The notes: generated from the letters alone by a model not told the origin. A DNA stretch of 64,000 nucleotides from Taudactylus pleione (GCA_031769625.1 JAUIMM010001251.1:186001-250000), one strand, 5' to 3'; positions 9,405 to 20,558 are shown, counted from the first letter of the stretch. Made by a program: numbers and translations.

Positions 9405-10735
9405 ACACCGACTGATACCGGTAGGACTGAGCACCAGACCAAACTGAACTGAACACCGGGCTGGAACTGGTGAAACTGGACAAAGACCAGCGGAGTGTGG
9501 CTGGACACCAGGCTGGTACCAGTGGTGCTGGATGCTGTGGTAGCAGCAAATCTGTGGGTGAACACTGGGCTGGGGCAGGTGGATGAGAGCTGGACACTAG
9601 GCTGGGACCAGTGGTACGTGAGCTTAACACTGACCAGACCTCAGTGGAACTAAAGGGAAGGTTGTTTGCCGAGCTGGACTCAGCGGTGCTGGAGGTGTTA
9701 CTGTACACTGAGCTGGACTCAGCGGTGCTGGAGGTGTTACTGTACACTGAGCTGGACTCAGCGGTGCTGGAGGTGTTGCTGTACACTGAGCTGGACTCAG
9801 CGGTGCTGGAGGTGTTGCTGTACACTGAGCTGGACTCAGCGGCGCTGGAGGTGTTGCTGTACACTGAGCTGGACTCAGCGGCGCTGGAGGTGTTGCTGTA
9901 CAATGAGCTGGACTCAGCGGCGCTGGAGGTGTTGCTGTACAATGAGCTGGACTCAGCGGCGCTGGAGGTGTTGCTGTACAATGAGCTGGACTCAGCGGCG
10001 CTGGAGGTGTTGCTGTACAATGAGCTGGACTCAGCGGTGCTGGAGGTGTTACTGTACACTGAGCTGGAGTCGGCGGCGCTGGAGGTGTTGCTGTACACTG
10101 AGCTGGAGTCGGTGGTGCTGGAGGTGTTGCTGTACATGGAGCTGGACTCAGCGGCGCTGGAGGTGTTGCTGTACACTGAGCTGGACTCAGCAGTGCTGGA
10201 GGTGTTGCTGTACACTGAGCTGGACTCAGCAGTGCTGGAGGTGTTGCTGTACACTGAGCTGGACTCAGCGGTGCTGGAGGTGTTGCTGTACAATGAGCTG
10301 GACTCAGCAGCACTGGAGGTGTTGCTGTACACTGAGCTGGACTCATCTGTGCTGGAGTTGTTGCTGTACACTGAGCTGGACTCATCTGTGCTGGAGGTGT
10401 TGCTGTACACTGAGCTGGACTCAGCGGTGCTGGAGGTGTTACTGTACACTGAGCTGGAGTCGGCGGTGCTGGAGGTGTTGCTGTACACTGAGCTGGAGTC
10501 GGTGTCGCTGGAGGTGTTGTTGTACAATGAGCTGGACTCAGCGGCGCTGGAGGTGTTGCTGTACACTGAGCTGGACTCAGTGGTGCTGGAGGTATTGCTG
10601 TACACTGAGCTGGACTCGGTGGCCCTGGAGGTGTTGCTGTACACTGAGCTGGACTCGGCGGTGCTGGAGGTGTTACTGGACTCATCTGTGCTGGAGGTGT
10701 TACTGGACTCACTGGTGCTGGAACTGTGACAAGGA
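9405..10735. repeat. 39-bp minisatellite (array C), about 27 clean units
   Basis: The clean array (about 9668-10700) repeats GAGCTGGACTCAGCGGTG then CTGGAGGTGTTGCTGTACACT, 39 bp per unit. 9405-9667 holds older, diverged units. As 39 is a multiple of 3, four frames stay open for more than 370 codons. On the plus strand one frame repeats LDSAVLEVLLYTE. On the minus strand one repeats SSTAESSSVYSNT, a Ser/Thr-rich pattern, and another repeats Pro/Ala/Cys-rich residues. Unit variants are mainly C/T and A/G changes. There is no signal peptide, flanking exon or splice support, so I treat it as non-coding. Confidence 0.93.
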
Positions 10736-11155
10736 ACCAATGCAATATACACACAGGAATACTGTATATGCTTGCAGGAGTTTCTGGGGTTAATTGCATG
10801 TCAGGATACAGGAACACTGCAACAGAATGAGGAGTGCACTAATCCAGCAACTGGTTAATAAATCTGAGATGAACAAGATACTCAGGTGGATAATTAGTCT
10901 GGAAGGAAACAGCAAACTGCTAAGGAGACACCTGTACAAGGCTAAGGTAACTGCAGACTGGGAACATGGATGCAAAGAAAAGTTTCTGAAAGCAGTGGAC
11001 AGTAGCTGGTCTGCACAGAGCTGAGGTTGGTGACAGATATGCTGTAGCCTGAATTACAGGAATTTAGGTGATAAATGCCCCAGGAACTCAGGATAAGCTA
11101 GTGGCTTGCATGACTTAGCAGACAGGGAATCCAGCAAAGCAAGTAACTATAGAGA
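10736..11155. other. Unassigned DNA
   Basis: No recognised feature. The open stretch 10794-11024 on the plus strand (76 codons, charged, starting MHVRIQEHCN) has no known domain and is probably chance. Confidence 0.4.
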
Positions 11156-11470
11156 AGCTTTTGTACACGTAAATTTTTTCTGTCCAACCATTCAACTAGT
11201 TGATTGGTTGGAATGAAAATCTGGTAATGTATGGGAGTAACTGACGATCAGCAAGTTGCTCCTAAATGCCAGAAAACAGATGAAAATGGCGTCAGACAAG
11301 TTTGTTAAATGTTTGATCTAAACAATTTGTTCAAACAACAGCTTTTGTCCATTTTCCGGTGTTTGGGAGCAAATTGCTGATTGTCATTTACTTTCATACC
11401 TTACCAGGTTTTCATTCCAACCAATCAACTAGTTGGCTGGTTGGACAGATCTTTAGATATGTGGCCAGCT
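11156..11470. mobile_element. MITE, family A copy 2
   Basis: It has the same order of blocks as copy 1 at 1576: TGTCCAACCATTCAACTAGT, ATGTATGGGAGTAACTGA, CAGACAAGTTTGTTAAATGT, TTGTCCATTTTCCGG and CCAACCAATCAACTAGTTGG. The ends are diverged (AGCTTTTGTACACG on the left, GTGGCCAGCT on the right). The two copies make the family easy to define. Confidence 0.75.
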
Positions 11471-12709
11471 TTACTACTAACTGGAGCCAGGTATAGCAAT
11501 GTGACTGCCTGCAATCAGGAGCCTGAGATCAGGATGTAACTAATTGCTCTGGCAGTGGATTAGGGATGGCCATCAGCGATTCAAAATCACCTATCGTTTA
11601 TGGCCAATGTTGAATACCTTTACCATCAATGGCAGAGAATCAGTGTCCACTGAGACAAGGAACACTCTGGAGGAATGCAAGCAGCTGACCTGCTCCTACA
11701 TAGTGACGCCTCTGCATCTGTAGTTCTACAAGACAAGCAGAAAACCTGACCTGCAGGACAGGTGGTGAAGGTAAGTCACATGAAAAATTACTTAGAACGT
11801 GTAGAAAGTCAGAATCGTGACTGCCGATTTGCTACTTTTCTGGGGCGCAGGATGATGTCCCCACACTTTCATGCACTGAGAGTTGATGCACAACATGCCG
11901 CAATGTTTGCGCCTTGCCATTTTTAATTGAATTGCGCAGGTATCAGGCGAGTGCTTCATGAATATATGCCACAAAGTGCGCTTTAATTTAAGGCAGGACT
12001 TCACCATACAGAATTAGCGCCTAATTGAATTTGGCCAAAATTTTGGTAATTTTTTGAAAACTTTCTGCTTGCGCTGGTATGCTACAGTATGTGTATCAAA
12101 AGTGTGAATACTGGAAATATAGATATCCCAAGCTACAGATTCCCAGTGGGGAAACCCAGGAATATAGGAGAGCTAGGCGAGGCGTGGCGGAACTAGTATT
12201 TCCTTACAACAACTTTTATATTCCAGTATTTCTCTAGTTTCAGCATCACACATATGATGACATACTAGTCATTATGAGGTCACAGGAATGTGACATCACT
12301 TTGGTGACAAGCCATGTGTTAAATCATTCATACCCATCTTATGTCAGTATAAATTTTCATCTACATTAAGAGTGCCCCAAAAACAGTTTCTTTTGCCTCT
12401 TGCAAAGTGTATTTCTGTGTATACCACCCATGTCTTTGGGAGCACCAACAACATAGTGTCATCTAGATGTCATTGGTTTTTGATATTTTCATTGATCATA
12501 CATTCCGGGTTGGGTATGAAATCCCTGTGGCTGAGTAGCTGCCGGGTGAAATGCCAATGCTAGAAGCCCGAAGAAGCAGAATCCCAACGGCTAAGGTACA
12601 CTTAGGGGGTGTGACCTATGGTAATTGAGCCATGCTCCCATTTTTTGGTCCCGCGTGGCTTCGCTGTGCACTAGTATTGGGCACTATTAACTGAGCCGAC
12701 ACAGGCTTA
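11471..12709. other. Unassigned DNA with scraps of repeats
   Basis: No coding signal. 12010-12035 ends in TTAGCGCCTAATTGAATT, resembling the terminus of the CAATTGAATACGGCC MITE family seen at 12790 and 62125. 12060-12250 contains weakly inverted pieces (GAATACTGGAAATATA and TATATTCCAGTATTTC). 12500-12600 looks like an old interspersed repeat. Confidence 0.35.
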
Positions 12710-12711
12710 AG

Positions 12712-12822
12712 TGAAAAGTCATTGCAATTGAATTGGGCAGAAAGTCTCCAGCTGAAATGACGTCATCAGCGAAAACTTTTCATGATCACTGCTTTTCGCC
12801 TGCAATTGAATACGGCCCAGTG
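12712..12822 (-). mobile_element. Partial MITE of the CAATTGAATACGGCC family
   Basis: CATTGCAATTGAATTGGGC, GAAATGACGTCAT and GCAATTGAATACGGCC occur in the same order, complemented, as at the left end of the element at 61318-62140. The copy is therefore a short terminal piece in the opposite orientation. Confidence 0.6.
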
Positions 12823-13092
12823 TGTATATGAAGCCATCTCCTCAGCCCCGGAACCTGTGTAATTTAAGAGTCTAAGTTTTATGGGATTGTGTGACAGTGT
12901 GTGGCTCTGGCGAAGTTCAAACCTAGGCAAAAACCTAATCCCGGTCAAACTACACCACCATGCCAAATTTGGTGAAACTAGGTCCAAAACACAGACACCC
13001 ACACACTCTCTCATTATATTCAGCAAATAAAATGTCTCTAAACATTGCAGTTTGAATTCTCAACCATAGGGGGCTGCTGAGTGATTCTATAT
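12823..13092. other. Unassigned DNA, old repeat character
   Basis: No gene seen. 12890-13020 (GTGGCTCTGGCGAAGTTCAA and following) has the feel of a dispersed repeat, but I cannot name it. Confidence 0.3.
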
Positions 13093-13425
13093 CAGTGGTT
13101 CCCAAACTTTTTGAATCAGGGCGCCCTAGAGTATCAGCATTTTTTCCACGGCACCCCTACGCCAAAAGTTTCTTATTGTGAAATTGAGAAAAAAATGAAC
13201 TGAAGTAAATTGTGCTTCTATGTCGCCCTTAGGTTCAGGTATGTGCTGGGTGACAGGGCTGTGCTTCTTTTTGTCCACATATTTTTTGATAGGCAAAACC
13301 TGTGCTAATGGCTGCCAATCTCACTGAACACAATTTATTTTATTTGGTACTGGACCACCACCACAAGGCACCCCTGCAAGTGCCCTGAGGCACCCCAGGC
13401 ACGGCACACCGTTTGGGAACCACTG
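13093..13425. mobile_element. hAT-type MITE (CAGTGGTTCCCAAAC)
   Basis: It begins CAGTGGTTCCCAAACTTTTT and ends GTTTGGGAACCACTG, the classic short terminal inverted repeat of vertebrate hAT elements. The interior has the usual GGCGCCCTAGAG and CACGGCACCCC blocks with their complements. It is 333 bp long without a transposase. The flanking 8 bp do not match clearly, so the copy is old. Confidence 0.85.
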
Positions 13426-13629
13426 GTGTATGTATTGATTGTCCTGTTAAAAGGTGAAGAATATTTTGGGCTCCTAACTAACTGGTGAATAGAGATCACT
13501 GCTTGTGTTATCTCAGACCTATCTATCTGTGTGAGTGAGACCCAAGAGGGAGACTGTACACATGGGAACGCCGGACATTGGTGATGACACAATTTGCATG
13601 TCTTATTACCATTGTATTCAGAGACCATA

Positions 13630-13712
13630 ATGACCATTTATTATTGTTGTTATCCTTTCATATGGCGCTATAAAGGTTCCGCAGCGCCTTACACATAATG
13701 AGCACACAAGAA
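13630..13712 (-). mobile_element. 3' tail of an L2-like LINE or a SINE using that tail
   Basis: On the minus strand it reads GTGTAAGGCGCTGCGGAAC, then TATAGCGCCATATGAAAGG, then an (ATA/ATT)-rich microsatellite end. This matches the GCGCTGCGGAA...GGCGCTATATAAA(TAA)n tail seen at the 3' ends of L2/CR1-like elements. No ORF remains. Confidence 0.6.
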
Positions 13713-13728
13713 AAACTGTTATTAGTAA

Positions 13729-14089
13729 CAGGGGCGCCGAGAGGGGGGGGGGGCGGGTATAGTTTGCCCGGGCTTCCAGAGGGGCTCGGCAGGGGCCCGC
13801 ACTCCCTCCCTCCCTCTGCAGCAGCCCAGCACACAGCGTGTGCTGGACTGCAGCGGGAGATTGCTTGCGGCTGCTAAGCAGCAGCCGCAAGCAATCTCCT
13901 ATGCCTGAAGGGGGGAGCAATCACACTGATCGCGCCCCCCACTGGCTTTGCGCCGGGCTGAGGGGCTCACAGCGCCCCCTCTCCGGAGCTGCAAAAAACT
14001 TTTTTTCCCCAAGGGGGCGTGGCCACGCCTCCTGAAATTAGGCCACGCCCCCTCTTTACCGGGGCCCGGCGTGGCTCTCTACGCCCCTG
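13729..14089. mobile_element. hAT-type MITE with perfect 8-bp target duplication
   Basis: The element starts CAGGGGCGCC and ends CGCCCCTG. ATTAGTAA is present immediately on both sides (13721-13728 and 14090-14097), a perfect 8-bp target duplication diagnostic of hAT transposition. It is GC-rich, with an inner palindrome GATTGCTTGCGGCTGC and its complement around 13859-13898. A G-run at 13744-13752 may be an assembly-sensitive spot. The perfect duplication suggests a relatively recent insertion, next to the L2-like tail. Confidence 0.92.
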
Positions 14090-14097
14090 ATTAGTAA

Positions 14098-14659
14098 TAC
14101 AAAACTATGCAGGACAAGGACGGCTTATAAAATGTATGGAGTTAGCATCTGTGTAGACGTGCACAAGAGGTTATAATTAATGAACCATAAGTATGTGGAG
14201 AGGCTTTTACTATATGTCAGTAACACTTGTACATTATTGTACCCTACCCACTCAGCCTGGTGGGGGGCATAGGTGCGATTCACAGGATCATGGTCCATCA
14301 TAGGAGTGAAGTTCAGGGAGGAGTTGCAGTCCCTAAGGGGAATGGCACAGAACAGACTGACAGGTGAACAAGCCCGACTGCGGTGAAATGCGCATTCTGG
14401 CACTCTGCCATTTCCCTGTTGCAGAAGTGAAGTGCTCGCTGCAGGTCTCATTGGCACTGATACCATGGTCATTTCTCCGAGACAGATATTTCTCTTTCAG
14501 GTGGGTAGCGACTTACCCCGATGGCGCCTCCGGTCCCTGCAATGCTGCCAGCAACAGGGTCCGCCTAACACCATACACGGGTGCAATGTCCCCTCAACTC
14601 CCTGTTGATTCCATCGGTGGTGCCATAACTTCCTCTCTCATCTCGGGTCCACTCGGCTG
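14098..14659. other. Unassigned DNA
   Basis: No gene recognised. The open frames on either strand (14125-14472 minus, 14364-14690 plus) overlap each other and show no domain. Confidence 0.4.
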
Positions 14660-15728
14660 CAGGGCTGGCGCTACCATTGGGCATCTTTAGGCAGCTGCCT
14701 AGGGCACCGGCTCTTGTGGGGGTGCCACTGAGTCTTCCAAGTACACAAATTATGGATCTCTCCTTCATTTACATGATCTTTGCGGCAGCCACGTATCTTC
14801 CCAGCCACATCCGCCACCACCTCTGCCTACACTTTGTCCCTTCCTGATCTGGGGCAGGCTAGCCACGTCACTGACAGTCACATGACTGATGAGCCATGTG
14901 CTGTAATGAGGGCAATGTTACACGGGCGCCCAGACCCTGCTCTCTCCCCCTTACTTTCCTGCAATAAATGAGCTCCCCACCCATTTAAACTTAGACACCG
15001 CTCCCACTGTCTATCATGACTGCAGGAACATCTAAACATGGCCAGGAAAGGCGGTGGCTCGCACCTCCCACCACAAAAGAGAGGGAGCCCAGTCAGCTGT
15101 GCAGGAGACTTCTCCCACCTCCTCCCCAGTGTGTCTTCCTCCCCACCAGCAGCGCGGGACCTACTTCCTGAGGCTGCAAGTGACAACAGCATGAGGGTGA
15201 CAATGGTAAGAAGATCAGCAACAGGTAAGTGGAGCTGGGGGGGCGAGGGGCTTGTGTGGGGGACGGGATTGTCACAGTTCACGAAAGTTGAAAAGTATAA
15301 GGGTAAGCTATGTGGGTTTTATTATGAGGGTAAAGGTGTTAATGTAATATAGATAAGTTTATTTGTTTTTTTTATTTGCGCTCTCAAAATGCTCTTGGTG
15401 TGGTCGTCACAAAAATGCTCTTGGTATTGCATGGGCGTTACAAAGATGCTCTCAGTAGTACTGTTTGGCGGTCACAAAAATGCTCTTAGTGTGGTGGTCA
15501 CAAAAATGCTCTTGGTATTGCATGATGGTCACAAAGCTGTTAATGTTATTGCTGTATTGTTTTAGTGTCATTTTTATAATTTATGTTGTAATAAATCTAA
15601 AAAGACATCTACCAATATTTTAAGAAGTCAAGTTTACATGTGAGTGATTGGGCGGAGGCTATTGGGAGGAACAGGGGCGGTATTGTGTATCTTTGCCCAG
15701 GGTGCCTAGAGACCTTGCGCCGGCCCCG
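14660..15728. mobile_element. hAT-type non-autonomous element, 1.07 kb
   Basis: The left end CAGGGCTGGCGCTACCATTG and the right end ACCTTGCGCCGGCCCCG (15712-15728) are imperfect inverted repeats, continued by GGCAGCTGCCTAGGGCACC and GGGTGCCTAGAG. The flanks CTCGGCTG (14652-14659) and CTCAGCTG (15729-15736) make an 8-bp target duplication with one mismatch. It contains an internal tandem (15384-15540) but no transposase ORF. Confidence 0.85.
15384..15540. repeat. Short tandem inside the hAT element
   Basis: About five copies of a ~30-bp unit built on CACAAAAATGCTCTTGGTAT, with alternating GTGTGGT and TTGCATG linkers. Confidence 0.75.
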
Positions 15729-15736
15729 CTCAGCTG

Positions 15737-16634
15737 ATGACCTCAGAAAGTAGAAGGAATCGGACTTCCACACCGTACAATACTATTTCTTTGGTTCTTG
15801 TTAATAGATTGTTGCTTATGTCTGGAGACACTGCTACTTTCTGACTCAGTATAGTGGGAATAATAACCATATGAGACAGGAGTTGCAACATTGTTTTATG
15901 ATTTAATTGTTTTCAGAATAGGATACTGAATTGCCGATAGCTTGTGGAGGGTAGATAGAGCCCTATTATCACGTAATAGATGTGCATAATATACCTCTAG
16001 CACAACAATACAGAGTATGTTATGAGAAAACTATTCTCTAGGTATTCCTGTCTTCTGTAGATGCACGATACCTGCATTACTTATTTATTATTAAGTAGCA
16101 TCACATTAAAAGATTCGAATCCATATTTATTTTGTTTGCAATTATTACGCTTATATAAAGGATCATTAAAAATCGGAGTGAATTTTACTACCTGCCAAAC
16201 CTGCCTGCATGGCCATTAGGAGATATATTGTTAGGAATAAGTATGGTCACCACAAGGTACATGGTATATACCTGATCACACACTGCTGACAAAACGTTCA
16301 TTTGGTGTTTATGATTTTAATATGTTCGATAATGGGGGACTCTTGTCAGATCTTTTGAATCAGAGTCTATGCATCCCAATTTATTTTAGGGAGGGAATCG
16401 ATTTAAGAGTTATGTTTTAATTATACTTATTTCCAACAGTTAATTGTATTATTAAATCAATTTGAAAAGAATGGAATCGCTTGCTGTAATTTGGCCTAGG
16501 CCAATGAAGGGTTTTTGAGTACTTGGTAATCGATCCCAGGGAGCACACTCCAGCTATCTATATTTTGGTAATTAACCACTATATATTATATATGTCTGGT
16601 TATACATTATTGTTCTGACTTCTTTTCCTCTGCA
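15737..16634. other. AT-rich unique DNA
   Basis: No gene, RNA or clear repeat. Confidence 0.4.
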
Positions 16635-16635
16635 G

Positions 16636-16803
16636 GATATTATTCTTGTTTTTGATACAATGATGCAGAACGACCTGAACGCTGCGCAGGTGAAACAGAA
16701 AACCTGGTATGACTGCAGCACGAGGGAGGGCACCTTTTGAGGTGGGCTGAAAGGGCTGGTGCTGAGCCCTGTGCAGCTGACCAAGCTACAGGCCGCCTGT
16801 CCA
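16636..16803 (+). pseudogene. Ty3/Gypsy integrase C-terminal fragment
   Basis: The frame from 16636 reads ...NAAQVKQKTWYDCSTREGTF, then a TGA at 16738-16740, and continues in frame with KGLVLSPVQLTKLQA. This matches the region of vertebrate Gypsy-type integrases with Q-x-x-Q-K-x-W-Y-D-x-x-A-R-x-x-x-F-x-x-G, then V-L-x-L-x-P and K-L. The usual arginine after YD is Cys-Ser here, and the stop could be a decayed CGA. A pyrimidine tract and AG at 16635 mimic a splice acceptor, but the retroelement match explains the frame better. It is short, isolated and dead. Confidence 0.5.
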
Positions 16804-16923
16804 ATTGGCTCAGATGTAGGCCAGTGTTTTAATCAGCCATATCATTTCTTAACAATCAGTCTTAATGGCAGCTTGCTGAGGGTTGCAGCTTGATGTGGAT
16901 CTGCATGAAGTGTGGATACACTA

Positions 16924-17306
16924 ATGCTGGCCATGCACGCTGCAATTATCGGGACGATCCGCCCGATATCGGCGGATCGCCGCGATAATTGTAGCGTGGT
17001 GGGGGGCGTCCGAGGGTTAAATATTGCTCGGTCGGGCATGCTGGATTGTCCAGCATGCCCGTCCGATGCGATATTTACCCGGTAACTGTCGGCCGCATCG
17101 GGCAGTGTATGCCCAGCGCTGCCGACAGACAGAAATTTCCTGAACAGGGAAATGTCTCCACCCCCGGGGGCGGAGCGCAGATGTCGGGCTATACACTGTG
17201 AGATTTCTCTCACAGTGTATGCCGCGGACATCTGCGGCTGGCAGCCGGCCAGATAAAATGTCTGTCGGTCTGACAGACATTTTATCTTGCTGTGTATGCC
17301 CAGCAT
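16924..17306. mobile_element. Multi-hairpin MITE (ATGCTGGCCATGCAC)
   Basis: The left end ATGCTGGCCATGCAC is nearly the complement of the right end GTGTATGCCCAGCAT. Inside are strong palindromes: GGGCATGCTGGATTGTCCAG then CATGCCC (17034-17063), CACTGTGAGATTTCTCTCAC (17197-17216), and AAAATGTCTGTCGGTCTGAC (17256-17275) with its mirror. The ORFs across it are by-products. Confidence 0.7.
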
Positions 17307-18155
17307 AAGTGTGCTTTCTGAAAATTAAAAAAACAGTCTGTGCTGCCACCCCATCACCCCTCCACAGCGCTGTGACACCAGGCCTGTACTAGGTACTCCT
17401 GGTGGGGCTCCGAGGGGGATTAGTTAGCAGGCTCCCCGGACCCCAGACTGTAGCCCGGAATCCAGGGGACAGGTAAGGTGGAACCCCCAGTCTTTACTTT
17501 GGTCTCCGGAGACAGACCGGAGACACTGATGTGGACACTGGCTCACCCATTACTCCACCGGGGCATAATGATACTGGCGCATAGGCATAATGAAGGCCGG
17601 GGGACCCGGTGGTTAATGTCAGTCAGGGGATAAGGCGCTCTCCCTGCAGCTCCTCCCCCAGCCAGGGCGCCGTTCCACTGCGGTCTTGGTGTTCCCTGAG
17701 CTGCTCTTCCCTCACCCTCCGCACCCTCAGAGACGTGCTGTAGCCATTTTAGGCAAGCAGGTCTCCGGGATACGCTGGGTCCAGTCTCCCAGCGTATCCC
17801 AGGTTATACGGCGCTTTATCCTACCAGCCTCTGTGGTCTGTGTAGTTGATTTTAGTGCCCACTGCAGACACGTAATGTTTTTTTCTGCATTTGTATTTGA
17901 TTTATGCTGGCGCTGATCTCTGTATTCTATACTGTCAGTTTTATACCTGGCCCTTTTTTCTACCATACCCAGACATACTAAGGTATTGTGGGGGTTCATT
18001 GTACCTCACATCTGCTATTTAAGTGTGATGACTATCACATACTATATAATACACGGTCATATATAGCATGGTTGCTCACTACATTATGCCATATTACATA
18101 CTGCAAGGTGTTCATTGCACTGTATCATACCTTGTATTCTATTATCCTTGTGGCT

Positions 18156-18530
18156 ATATCTGGCAGAGGAAAGAATAACAAGCAGCCTGATGCTGCTCCT
18201 CATACTCTGGTGTCCTGTAAATCCTGCTCCGTGTGCTTAGCCACAGAGGACTTCACTCAGCATGATCTCTGTATTAATTGTTACAAAGCCCCTGGCCCAT
18301 CAGTCCCAGTTTCTCACCCTCAGGACCCACCCTGGGCGGCCTTTCCACAAATGCTGGCAGAACTTGTGGACCAAGTAGCAAAGTCCGTGGTAGCTCCACC
18401 TATGGGATGGCCACAGCAGGTACTCCCTACAAATCCTTTGCCTCCCCCATGGATGGACGTACTGTCTACTGGAGTACAGACCTTGGCTAACACCACCTAT
18501 GGTTTTTCAGCAAATGCTGCAAAAAGATAA
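18156..18530 (+). pseudogene. DIRS ORF1 (gag-like), N-terminal part
   Basis: The frame opens at an ATA (18156), where an ATG would be expected before SGRGKNNKQPDAAPHTL. It continues CKSCSVCLATEDFTQHDLC, a short Cys/His cluster (C-x2-C-x2-C and a later C-x2-C) typical of DIRS ORF1. It then has a Pro-rich linker before a stop at 18528-18530. An ATG at 17988 gives an artificial upstream extension. The rest of ORF1 follows in other frames. Confidence 0.6.
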
Positions 18531-18699
18531 ACCTTTACCTACTAAGCATATTATGATATCTTCCCAATCCACACCGGTATATGATTCTGAGATCTGGGGA
18601 GGCAGAAGACGCAGACCTCTCTCACTCTGACTCCATCTCAGGAGAAGAGGAGCCACCCTCTAAACTAAATATACCTGCTCTTGTGAGAGCTGTTAATAC

Positions 18700-19590
18700 T
18701 ATTCTACAAATAGAAGAGGATGAACCCGCTCCTTAGAAAAAACAAGCACTTTATAAGAGACACAAGGTGGTTTTACCAGAGTTCCCTCACTCTGACCAGC
18801 TATCTGAAACCTTTTACCGGGCATGTTCCAAGCTTCCCTTATGTGATCAAATTCCAAAACGGTTCAATTCCTTTTACCCTCTTCCAGCTACCGATTGTAC
18901 TAAATGGGAAGTTCCCCCAATGGTGGATTCTCATGTAACATATCTGGTTAAAAATGCCACCTTGCCCATTCATACTGCAACCTCCTTGAAGGAGACCACA
19001 GATGGACGTATAGAAGCTTGTCATAAATCTATATACTCTTTTACAGGAGCTAGTACTCATCCTGCTTGGGCTACAGCCTAGGTGGCAAAAGCCATTGAGT
19101 GTTGGGCAGAAGTCCTTTGAAGAGACATTTGCCCCTGATGCTTTGAGGGAACAGCTGTCCTACATATCTCACATTAGAGAGGCAGCCTCTTACTTAGTTG
19201 AAGCAGCTATGGATACGACTCTCCTGGCCTCCAGGATATCTGCCCCTTTCTGTAGTGACCCGCTGTATTCTTTGGCTATGTTCCTGGAAAGCAGATTCAG
19301 AATAAAAACTGGTTCTAGAGTCTCTGCCTTATGCAGGAGACATCCTATTTGGTCCAGAATTGGATAAAATTGTGACTACTTCGGTGAGTAATAAGACAGC
19401 ATTCCTGTCTTCTGCATATAATACAAAGCCGCAGATGCCATCCTTTTGGTCCTTTCGCCCTCAAGGAAAAGCCAGGGGTCAGTCCTTTCCACGGCAACAG
19501 ACATTAGCTAAGGCCTCCAAGCCTAGGGCCAAACAAGCCTGGGCTACTAGACTTCCACCTGCCAAGTCTGAGGACAAGCCTGCAGCCTGA
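18700..19590 (+). pseudogene. DIRS ORF1 (gag-like), central and C-terminal part
   Basis: It reads in three frames. 18767-19078 contains EVPPMVDSHVTYLVKNATLP and GRIEACHKSIYSFTGAS, the structural core of DIRS gag. A TAG at 19079-19081 stands where a Trp (W-V-A-x-A-I-E) is expected. 19100-19367 carries REAASYLVEAAMDTTLLASR. 19360-19590 is the basic, Pro/Lys-rich tail (FRPQGKARGQSFPRQQ). It is non-functional. Confidence 0.65.
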
Positions 19591-19619
19591 CTGGCGGGCC
19601 TCTCCCTGGGAGGCTGATT

Positions 19620-20330
19620 TCTTCAATTCGCCCAAGTTTGGCATCAAACCACATCAGATGCCTAGGTAAGAGAATTGGTTTCCCATGGATATGCCCTCTC
19701 CTTCCTGAGGCGGCCCCCCAACAGTTCTTTTGCACAGGACCTCCATTGAACTCGACCAAGGCCCTGCAGCTCCAAAAAGCCATTCAGTCCTTACTGAAAT
19801 TAGGAGTAATAATTTGGGTCCCTCCTCACAATGGGGCAAGGGCTATTATTCTACCCTTTTCTTAGTTAAGAAGCCCAATGGGTCTCATCGGCCTATCCTC
19901 AAACTAAAGTCTCTGAACAAATTTATTAGGGTGCCCAGGTTTTGTATGGAACCCCTCCATTCTATTTTCCAGCTATCGAGCCTGGGGATTTTATGGTATC
20001 CCTAGACATTCAGGACGCTTGCCTACATGTACCTATAGCGCCTTCTCATCAACAATATCTCCAGTTTACTACACTGCAGCAACATTACCAATTCCAGGAT
20101 CTGCCGTCTGGCCTCTCAATGGACCCTTGGGTCTTTACGAAGGATCAAACTGCTCCCGCACTTAGGCAATCTCTTGCTGTTGGCAAGCTCCCCAGAGAAT
20201 CTTCACAACCATCCGCAGGTAACCATTGGCTTTCTACAAATACACGGTTGGCTGATCAACTGGAAAAAGTCTTCCCTGACACTCTCTGAAAGGAGGGTAC
20301 ATTTGGGAGCCTTCCTGGACTCTTGAGTTC
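19620..20330 (+). pseudogene. DIRS reverse transcriptase, broken active site
   Basis: Recognisable blocks: FAQVWHQTTSDA then TAG in place of Trp (19625-19664); LVKKPNGSHRPILKLKSLN (19863-19919); DFMVSLDIQDACLHVPI (RT motif A, Asp retained, 19987-20037); YQFQDLPSGL...VFTK (20088-20142); and HGWLINWKKSSLTLSERRVH near 20243-20302. In the matching frame the YLDD catalytic box is HLGN (20159-20170), so both Asp residues are lost. The gap from VFTK to this box is much shorter than usual, which implies a deletion of tens of bases. Several frameshifts are present. Confidence 0.7.
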
Positions 20331-20558
20331 ACAGAATCTTCCTAACGGCGGACAAGATTTCAGCACTACAGCACAGACTATGCAGACTGCTTCACAATCA
20401 CAGAGTGTCGATTCACTCTGCAGTGCAGGCCTTGGGATCAATGGTGTCCACCTTCGACATGGTGGAGTTCACCCAGTTTCCCTCTAGGCCCCTTCAAAAT
20501 CTGATCCTCTCCAGGTAGAATGGGCTACCCCATCTGCTCAAATACCAGATGATGAGCC

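Noticed and set aside
16842..17349. Minus-strand ORFs of 110 and 154 codons
   Set aside because: They are overlapping frames within a hairpin-rich MITE. No domain.
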